From the NCBI GenBank assembly GCA_035298965.1, contig DATGXO010000138.1, positions 1 through 10,705 of the forward strand: a DNA stretch of 10,705 bases, read 5' to 3'. A program made the translations under genes and the position numbers. Positions 1-5,852 of this stretch are shown here, in pieces. How positions within the stretch are numbered: position 1 is the stretch's first letter; each line of letters opens with the position of its first letter. This stretch comes from CAJCBL01 sp035298965. Its GTDB lineage: Bacteria; Verrucomicrobiota; Verrucomicrobiia; Opitutales; Opitutaceae. The notes beneath the pieces are model-generated. The model saw nothing but the letters and a program-made list of their open reading frames with translations. It was not told the origin of the DNA and searched no databases.

Positions 1-710
1 GCAGTCTCGCCCGCCAGCGCCAGCCCCGGCTGTCGCCCCGCTTCGGCCTCCGCCGCCATCCGCCGGCCGAGCGCCGCGAGCGCGGGCGCGCCGGTCGCCT
101 CGCCCGCCGTCGTCCACGCGATCACCGGCGACACGCCCGCGGCGAGATAGCCGTCGAGCACGGTCGCGAGCGTGCTCAGATCCCGGGCACGCTGGAAACC
201 CGCGAACCACGGCAGCACCGCGCACACGCCGCGCCGCAGCCGTTCGTGGCGACCGAGGAGAGCCAGCAACGCGAGCCCGAGCCACAGCCCGCCGAGCGCG
301 AGCGCGACCAACCGCACGTATTCCAGCGCCGAGCCGAGCACGAGGTGCCGCAGCGGCAGCACCAGCGCGCCCACGTGCACCACGAGCAGCGGATAGAGGA
401 CCGCCAACGTGAGTTTGCCGGTGAACCGCGCGACCAGTTCGTGCCGCGTCGCGAGCCGCAGACACGTCGCCGGCAACCGTCCGGCCTCCGCGCCGGCGCT
501 CAACAGGTGCGCATCGACGCGCGGCAGCCAAGCCGCCTGCGTCAGTTCGTCGGCGAGGCGCGCGCCGCCGCGGAGCCGTTCGATGAGCGCTGCGCGAGCC
601 CGCGCATCCGGACCGCCGGGTGAAGCGAGCGCTTCGAGCAGCGGCACACCGGCATCGAGCGATTGGGCCAGTTGGAAATACCACGCGGCAAGTCGGCGGG
701 AGGAGGCCAT
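1..710 (-). CDS. GspF/PilC-type inner-membrane platform protein (3' end outside window)
   Basis: This gene is read from 710 leftwards and runs off the window edge; 236 codons are visible without a stop. I translated it by hand. Residues 7-90 match the first T2SF (GspF/PilC) domain, with the typical phrases QLAQSLDAGVPLLEAL (13-28) and GAEAGRLP (73-80). Hydrophobic segments at about 101-119 and 133-153 fit its membrane helices. From about residue 176 a second T2SF copy begins (LSTLATVLDGYLAAGVSP, 178-195) and is cut off. In the family this protein sits in the inner membrane and anchors the assembly ATPase of type II secretion or type IV pili. Those proteins are usually near 350-400 residues, so roughly 40% is missing. 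The ATG at 708-710 has no clear ribosome site, and the frame stays open upstream through ATGs near 803 and 830, so the start is uncertain. It is divergent from the next gene. Pilus versus secretion role cannot be decided. Confidence 0.85.
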   Translation of the reverse strand, partial: MASSRRLAAWYFQLAQSLDAGVPLLEALASPGGPDARARAALIERLRGGARLADELTQAAWLPRVDAHLLSAGAEAGRLPATCLRLATRHELVARFTGKLTLAVLYPLLVVHVGALVLPLRHLVLGSALEYVRLVALALGGLWLGLALLALLGRHERLRRGVCAVLPWFAGFQRARDLSTLATVLDGYLAAGVSPVIAWTTAGEATGAPALAALGRRMAAEAEAGRQPGLALAGET

Positions 711-831
711 GCGGTGCGGCAACAATGCCGACGCGCCCCGACCGGGCGAGCCGCGACTCCAGAAAGTTGTTGCCGTCCGCGATGGCGGGTTGTCAGCGCT
801 GGCACATCCGTCCATGGTGCCGCCGTCTCCC

Positions 832-1449
832 ATGACGGCACCTACCGCCTGGTTCACCCTGCCCAACGCGATCAGTCTGGCGCGCCTGCTCTCCGCGCCG
901 ATCGCGCTCTGGGTCGCGTACCAAGGGCACGCCGTCGCCTACAAATGGTTCTTCGCGGCCGCGGTCGCCTCCGACTGCGTGGACGGCCTGCTCGCGCGCC
1001 TGCTGAAGGCGCAGACGGTGCTCGGCGCGCGCCTCGATGCCGCCGCCGACACCGCCACGTACCTCGTGCTCTTTCTCGCCGTGCTGCACCTCTGGCCGGA
1101 ATTTGTCCGCGAACACGCGGTGATGCTCGCGGTCGCTCTGGTCCTCTACGCGGCCAACCACGTGTGGGCTCTCGCACACTTCCGCAAACTCCCCGCCTAC
1201 CACACGTGGGCCGGCAAGACCTCCGCGGTGCTCATGGCCGCCGGCATGCTCCTGTGGTTCGTCTCGGGTCACGGCTGGCTGTTCACCGCCGCCGTGGTCT
1301 TCTCGCTCGTCTCGGTATGCGAGCAACTGGCGATCACCGTACTCCTGCCCGCTTGGCGATCCGACGTGCCGACGTTTGTGCACGCGCTGCGTTTCCGCCG
1401 GGAGGCGGTCGCCGCCGCGGGCTCAAGTTCACCGCCGCCCGGCCGATGA
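832..1449 (+). CDS. CDP-alcohol phosphatidyltransferase family membrane protein
   Basis: A 205-residue membrane enzyme that should transfer a phosphatidyl group from a CDP-lipid to an alcohol in phospholipid synthesis. The complete family signature is visible: D48, D51-G52, A55-R56, G65, D69 and D73 with the exact family spacing. The four aspartates bind metal and serve catalysis in characterised members. The signature is preceded by LPNAISLARLLSAP, a typical N-terminal amphipathic stretch, and followed by several hydrophobic segments (about 75-90, 97-115, 131-146, 149-173). Length fits the PgsA-like group (about 180-210), but the alcohol substrate cannot be read from sequence. An in-frame ATG at 814 is an alternative start; neither has a visible Shine-Dalgarno. 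The C-terminus (190-205) is Ala/Ser/Pro-rich and poorly conserved in appearance. The next small gene starts 10 nt after the stop, suggesting co-transcription. Confidence 0.9.
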   Translation: MTAPTAWFTLPNAISLARLLSAPIALWVAYQGHAVAYKWFFAAAVASDCVDGLLARLLKAQTVLGARLDAAADTATYLVLFLAVLHLWPEFVREHAVMLAVALVLYAANHVWALAHFRKLPAYHTWAGKTSAVLMAAGMLLWFVSGHGWLFTAAVVFSLVSVCEQLAITVLLPAWRSDVPTFVHALRFRREAVAAAGSSSPPPGR

Positions 1450-1459
1450 AGAGCGGAAC

Positions 1460-1675
1460 GTGGATTCCGTTTCTCTCATCTCCAGCGCCGTCAACGCCCG
1501 CGAAAGCGCCACCGCCAGCGAACGGCGCATGGCCGTCGCCGCGAACGCCGTGCGCGCGGAACAGGAGACCGTCTCGATCTTGATGGAGGCGATCCAGCAG
1601 TCCGCCGCCTATGGCGCGAGCGGCCAACCGGGCGCCGCTGCCGCTATCGGTTCGAACTTTTCCGCGGTAGCCTGA
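1460..1675 (+). CDS. YjfB-like putative motility small protein (GTG start)
   Basis: A 71-residue protein beginning VDSVSLISSAVNARESATAS and ending in IGSNFSAVA. The layout resembles the YjfB 'putative motility protein' family: a short N-terminal Ser/Ala-rich helix, a central helix with regularly spaced Ala/Val/Met (RMAVAANAVRAEQETVSILMEAI, about 23-45), then a small-residue tail ending in a GxNhxxxA-like motif. These proteins occur beside flagellar or motility genes, but their biochemical role is unknown. I chose the GTG at 1460 because the family-like sequence begins right there. No in-frame ATG lies nearby upstream, and a weak purine-rich stretch (AAGAGCGGAAC) precedes it. It sits 10 nt after the phosphatidyltransferase stop. 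The assignment rests on recalled family appearance, not a database search; an unrelated helical small protein is possible. Confidence 0.65.
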   Translation: MDSVSLISSAVNARESATASERRMAVAANAVRAEQETVSILMEAIQQSAAYGASGQPGAAAAIGSNFSAVA

Positions 1676-1752
1676 GCCAGCGCGGAAGACCGGCTCAGGC
1701 AGGGCCGGCTCTCCGAGCCGTCCGTGAGTCCGGCGGGCCCAGCGTTCCCGCC
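1671..1752. repeat. Cluster of three hairpins in convergent intergenic gap
   Basis: Three inverted repeats lie head to tail. CCTGAGCC (1671-1678) pairs with GGCTCAGG (1692-1699) and overlaps the stop codon of the preceding gene. CGGCTC (1706-1711) pairs with GAGCCG (1715-1720) across a 3-nt loop, extended by two further GC pairs beyond one mismatch. GGCGGG (1732-1737) pairs with CCCGCC (1747-1752). None has a following T-run, so they are not classical intrinsic terminators, although the position between convergent genes would suit transcription ending or transcript 3'-end protection. They look like dispersed REP-type elements. Confidence 0.6.
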
Positions 1753-1800
1753 CGCCCGACAGACGTCGCGTTGCTCACACGCGCGAAGTCACGCCCCGCA

Positions 1801-1832
1801 ATCAGTGTTCATCCGCGTCCATCAGCGGTTTC
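1801..1832. repeat. Fragment resembling a dispersed GTTCATCCGYG-type repeat
   Basis: The stretch contains GTTCATCCGCGTCCATCAGC followed by GGTTT, a near-tandem of TTCATCCGCG and TCCATCAGCG. It resembles a short dispersed intergenic repeat (on the other strand ACCACGGATGAACACGG-like) that I recall from several bacterial phyla, including Verrucomicrobiota and Planctomycetota. It lies between convergent genes and has no coding frame. The family link is from memory and would need a genome-wide count. Confidence 0.4.
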
Positions 1833-1858
1833 CTTCAGGCGCATCGCGGCCACGCGGC

Positions 1859-2782
1859 TCACTTCTTCGCCCGCGTGATCAACACCACGCCGGCCACGAT
1901 CACGGCCGCGGCGAGGGCCATCGGCCACGTTACCGCCTCGTCAGCGATCGCCCAGCCGAGCAGCACGGCGATCACGGGGTTCACGTACGCGTAGGTCGCG
2001 ACCTTCGCCGGCGTGCTCGCGCGCAGCAGCCAGATATACGTGCCGAAGGCGATCAACGACCCGACAACCACCAGGTACGCCCACGCGAACGCCGAGCGCG
2101 CCGTCACTGCCGTGGGATCGAAACGCGTCCACTCGCCGAGCGCGGTGCCCACCACGAGTTGCAACGCGCCGCCCGCCATCATCTGCACGCTCGCGGCCAT
2201 GAAGGGATCGCTCCCGCCGTGGTTGCGCTTGGAGCGCAGCGAGCCGAGCGCCCAGCTCACGCTCGCCACCGCGAGCGCCAGCATCGCGCCAAGCGGGAAA
2301 CTCCCCGTCCAGCCCGCGCCGGGCGCCTGCAACAGCGCCACGCCGCCCGTGCCGAGCACGAGACCGGCGACCGTGAGCCGCCCCGGCCGGTGGTGTGGCG
2401 GCAAAATCCACTCGAGCAGCGCGAAGACGATCGGTGTCGCGCCGACCATCAACGCCGTGAAACCCGAGGGCAGCACCTGCTCCGCCCAGTTCACGAGCCC
2501 GTTGCCGCCGAGCAGCAACAATGCGCCCACGAGCGCGCCCTCGCGCAGCTCCGCCCAAGTCGGCGCCGCCCGACCGCGCAGCCGCAGGAACGCGTGCAGC
2601 AGCACGCCCGCGAGGAGAAACCGCGTCCCGCCCATCAAAAATGGCGGGATCGTCGCCACCGCCAGCCGGATGCCGAGATACGTCGAGCCCCACACCACGT
2701 AGATGATGGCGAAACCGAGCGCCACCAAGGCCCGCGTCGGCGGACGAGGCCCGGCGGCCGAGGTAGCAGACGAGTTCTCCAT
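1859..2782 (-). CDS. EamA/DMT-family ten-helix transporter
   Basis: A 307-residue integral membrane protein of the drug/metabolite transporter superfamily, made of two EamA repeats. The first repeat opens with VVWGSTYLGIRLA (about 29-41), the usual first-helix signature. Hydrophobic helices follow at about 49-66, 83-99, 104-123, 136-152, 164-180, 195-215, 231-249, 266-280 and 287-303. The second repeat carries STPAKVATYAYVNPVIAVLLG (256-276) and then a DE pair (281-282), a hallmark of YedA-like members. Family members export amino acids or small metabolites; the substrate here cannot be assigned. The ATG at 2780-2782 places the first helix near the N-terminus. An in-frame ATG at 2873-2875 would add 31 residues of non-membrane sequence and is less likely. 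AGGGG precedes the chosen ATG, but only 1 nt away. The gene is divergent from the pilT-like gene, with 163 bp between them. Confidence 0.9.
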   Translation of the reverse strand: MENSSATSAAGPRPPTRALVALGFAIIYVVWGSTYLGIRLAVATIPPFLMGGTRFLLAGVLLHAFLRLRGRAAPTWAELREGALVGALLLLGGNGLVNWAEQVLPSGFTALMVGATPIVFALLEWILPPHHRPGRLTVAGLVLGTGGVALLQAPGAGWTGSFPLGAMLALAVASVSWALGSLRSKRNHGGSDPFMAASVQMMAGGALQLVVGTALGEWTRFDPTAVTARSAFAWAYLVVVGSLIAFGTYIWLLRASTPAKVATYAYVNPVIAVLLGWAIADEAVTWPMALAAAVIVAGVVLITRAKK

Positions 2783-2945
2783 GCCCCTCAGAACGGCCGG
2801 CGCGGCCGCCGCTTCAAGCGCCGAACAACCGTCCCACCGCTGCACCGCCGTGCGGTCGCACATCCGCCCGTCCACCGTTTCACTGTCGCCGGAAAACCAC
2901 TCCCGCGCTCGCCGATCCCGCCGAACCGGTTACCGTCCGCGCACC

Positions 2946-4097
2946 ATGGCTTCCCCTTTCGAGGAGGCGGCGTACCCCGTCGCCGGAAAACTCCACAGCC
3001 TGCGCGACCTGCTCGCGGTCTTCAACGACCCGACGCACATGATCGACGACCTCTCACGGTTCTCCGATCTCCACTTCAAGACCGGCGAGCCCGCCCACTA
3101 CCGCTACGACGGCGACCTCGTGCCGTTGCGCGACGGCACCGTCATGCGCCCCGAGGTGGCCGAGCTCTTCGTACGCGCGCTGCTCACGCCCGACCAGTTC
3201 GACAAACTCCAGGCGCCGCTCCCGACCGACATCGACGCCGGTTTCGCCTGGGTCGAGGGCGGCCTGAATTTCCGCGTGAACGCCTTCCGCGACCGCGACG
3301 GACTCGCCGCCGTCGTGCGCGTGCTGCCGCATCGTATCCCGCCGGCCGAGGCACTCGGCTTCCCCGATCCCCGTGTGTGGCAGGAGATCTGCAATCTCCA
3401 GCAGGGCCTCATCATCCTCGCCGGCAACACCGGCAGCGGCAAGAGCACCACGATCGCCAGCCTCCTCCAGCACATCAACACGCACCGCTCCGTGCGCGTC
3501 ATCACGCTCGAGGATCCGGTCGAGTACATCTTCGGCAGCCGCCGCGCGCTCTTCTCGCAACGCGAGCTCCACCGCCACATCCCCAGTTTCGCCGCCGGCC
3601 TGCGCAGCGCGCTGCGCGAAGATCCCGACATTATCTTCGTGGGCGAGATGCGCGACCGCGAGACCGCCGGCCTCGCCCTCACCGCCGCCGAGACGGGGCA
3701 CCTCGTGTTCTCCACACTGCACACGAAGGACGCCAAGGGCACGATCACCCGCCTCGTCGACATGTTCCCGCCCGAGCGCCTCAAGGAGATCACCGCGCAG
3801 CTCGCGCTCAGCCTCTCGTATGTCGTCGGCCAGCGGCTCGTCACGCGCAAGCAGGGCGGCCGCCGCATCGCCGTCGAGGTTCTCAAGAACACCACCGGCG
3901 TGGCCAACCTCATCCGTACCGGCGTCTGGCACCAACTCTACACCCAGGTGGAAACAGGGCAGAAAGACGGCATGATCACCCTCGAACGCCACTTGCACAG
4001 TCTGGTCGTTTCGGGCGAGATCACCCCGCAGGAAGCCCACAACTCCGCCAACGATCAGGCGGTGATCGACCGGCTCCTGCAAACGCAACCGCAGTGA
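2946..4097 (+). CDS. pilT: PilT-family type IV pilus retraction-type ATPase
   Basis: A 383-residue secretion/twitching ATPase. It should hydrolyse ATP at the cytoplasmic base of a type IV pilus to depolymerise pilin. The N-terminal domain has SDLHF (40-44) and YRYDGDLVPL (52-61), both typical of PilT. The C-terminal ATPase has Walker A GNTGSGKST (160-168), the Asp box LEDPVEY (188-194), Walker B DIIFVGEMRD (228-237) and the His box TGHLVFSTLHT (250-260). These are all the expected motifs. The conserved PilT motif AIRNLIRE reads GVANLIRT at 318-325, losing the first Arg and the Glu, so a PilU-like or divergent paralogue is possible. It is a little longer than typical PilT (about 345-370) through its N-terminus. 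The ATG at 2946 was chosen because the upstream frame is not protein-like; there is no Shine-Dalgarno. The stop overlaps the next gene's GTG start. Confidence 0.92.
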   Translation: MASPFEEAAYPVAGKLHSLRDLLAVFNDPTHMIDDLSRFSDLHFKTGEPAHYRYDGDLVPLRDGTVMRPEVAELFVRALLTPDQFDKLQAPLPTDIDAGFAWVEGGLNFRVNAFRDRDGLAAVVRVLPHRIPPAEALGFPDPRVWQEICNLQQGLIILAGNTGSGKSTTIASLLQHINTHRSVRVITLEDPVEYIFGSRRALFSQRELHRHIPSFAAGLRSALREDPDIIFVGEMRDRETAGLALTAAETGHLVFSTLHTKDAKGTITRLVDMFPPERLKEITAQLALSLSYVVGQRLVTRKQGGRRIAVEVLKNTTGVANLIRTGVWHQLYTQVETGQKDGMITLERHLHSLVVSGEITPQEAHNSANDQAVIDRLLQTQPQ

Positions 4098-4783
4098 AGA
4101 AATCCAAGTCCTACTCCGTCTACTTCGGCGGCGAACTGTTCAGCGCCAAGCACCTCATCGGCAACGCCTACCTCGCGGAGGCGATCTACGAGCGCTCCCA
4201 CGGCCGCTACCAGTGCGAGCTGCCGCAGGAGTTCGACACCCGCCGCCGCAGCCTCCGCGGCATCCGCGACCAGGATATCCAGGCGCTGCTCGCCGCCGAC
4301 GCCGCGATCTTCAACTACGACGGCACCGAGCTCGATTCCGGCACCGTCGTCGAGTTCATGTTCGCCAAGTTCGCCGACATCCCCGCTGTGCTCCTGCGCA
4401 CCGACATCCGCCGCGGCGGCGACCAGCTCCACGAGCCGTGGAATCTGATGACGAGCTATTTTCCGCGCACCGTGACCGTGCTCGCCGACAGCCTTTCGCC
4501 CTACCGCGCCGCCGCGCTGCGCCACCACCACCTGGATGCCGCCACGCGCCTCGCCGGCCAGCACGCCACCGCCGCCGCGCAAGTCGTGTGCGACCGCATC
4601 GCCGCACAAGTCGTGCGCGCGCTCGACCGCGTAGTGAAGACCGAACCGGTCATGCCCCGCCACCTCCGCGAGGAGGTCTACCACTGGCTCGCGCTGATGC
4701 CCGCAATGCACGGTCGCCCCAAGGCCCTCCGCCGCGAGCTCGAGAAGGCGCTCTCCCGCAAGATCGACCGCGACCTGCTGTAG
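4094..4783 (+). CDS. Nucleoside 2-deoxyribosyltransferase-like protein with C-terminal extension
   Basis: A 229-residue protein starting with GTG inside the pilT-like stop (GTGA overlap), so probably translationally coupled. Residues 7-130 fit the nucleoside 2-deoxyribosyltransferase fold: SVYFGGELFSAKHL at the start, RDQDIQALLAADAAIFNYDG (58-77), then D81-SGTVV-E87. The D-to-E spacing equals that of the catalytic pair known in Lactobacillus leichmannii enzyme (Asp92/Glu98), making E87 the likely nucleophile. NLMTS (117-121) matches the NLMSW segment of that enzyme. Family members exchange or hydrolyse the N-glycosidic bond of deoxynucleosides or nucleotides in the cytoplasm. Residues about 135-229 form an extra helical, charged region absent from the minimal domain (about 150 residues); I do not recognise it. 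Whether this is a transferase, a deoxynucleotide hydrolase or a ligand-binding relative is open. The open frame far upstream of 4094 is not this gene. Confidence 0.8.
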   Translation: MKKSKSYSVYFGGELFSAKHLIGNAYLAEAIYERSHGRYQCELPQEFDTRRRSLRGIRDQDIQALLAADAAIFNYDGTELDSGTVVEFMFAKFADIPAVLLRTDIRRGGDQLHEPWNLMTSYFPRTVTVLADSLSPYRAAALRHHHLDAATRLAGQHATAAAQVVCDRIAAQVVRALDRVVKTEPVMPRHLREEVYHWLALMPAMHGRPKALRRELEKALSRKIDRDLL

Positions 4784-4830
4784 ACCCGGGCGGCGATCGA
4801 CAGCGCCTCTCGCGCGACGCGATCGGCTGT

Positions 4831-4854
4831 GGAGCTGCTCGCGAGAGCAGCTTC
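4831..4854. repeat. Perfect hairpin with GCGA tetraloop
   Basis: AGCTGCTC (4833-4840) and GAGCAGCT (4845-4852) form a perfect 8-bp stem around a GCGA loop, a stable GNRA tetraloop. One G-U and one G-C pair extend it to 10 bp. It starts 47 nt after the deoxyribosyltransferase stop. No T-run follows, so it is not a standard terminator. It may protect the upstream transcript's 3' end or be a copy of a dispersed repeat. Confidence 0.65.
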
Positions 4855-4891
4855 GGCAGCGTTCCGTCGCCCGAGGCTGGAAGCCCGTCAT

Positions 4892-4911
4892 CGCCGTTCC
4901 CGCGAACGGCG
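4892..4911. repeat. Second perfect hairpin in the 4784-5059 gap
   Basis: CGCCGTTC (4892-4899) pairs perfectly with GAACGGCG (4904-4911) across CCGC. It lies between the deoxyribosyltransferase gene and the ABC operon, about 150 nt before the ABC start. No T-run follows. The rest of this gap shows no coding frame or recognisable promoter. Confidence 0.55.
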
Positions 4912-5059
4912 CCACACCGCATTTCCCGCGCGGCGCGCCACGGAAAAACTGGACACGCCGCGCGGCTTCCTTATCCGAAAAAATTCCCTGCGCGACGCCT
5001 CCGGGAACTTCCGGCCGTCGCGCGTGTTTAGCTGACCAAAACCTCCCCCAGTTTCCGCC

Positions 5060-5797
<738 letters not shown>

Positions 5798-5852
5798 CCG
5801 CGCCGCTCCGCCGTCCGCTTCTAGCCTTCATCCCTTCTTTCCGTTTCGCCCC

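Noticed and set aside
409..831. Upstream extension of the phosphatidyltransferase frame to 409
   Set aside because: It overlaps the GspF-like gene on the other strand, and its residues are Arg/Ala/Ser-rich shadow sequence. The family homology starts right after the ATG at 832.
1724..4093. Very long plus-strand open frame leading into the deoxyribosyltransferase
   Set aside because: It is antisense to the DMT transporter and then out of frame with the clear PilT sequence. The product is Arg/Pro/His-rich GC-shadow sequence. Only the part from the GTG at 4094 is protein-like.
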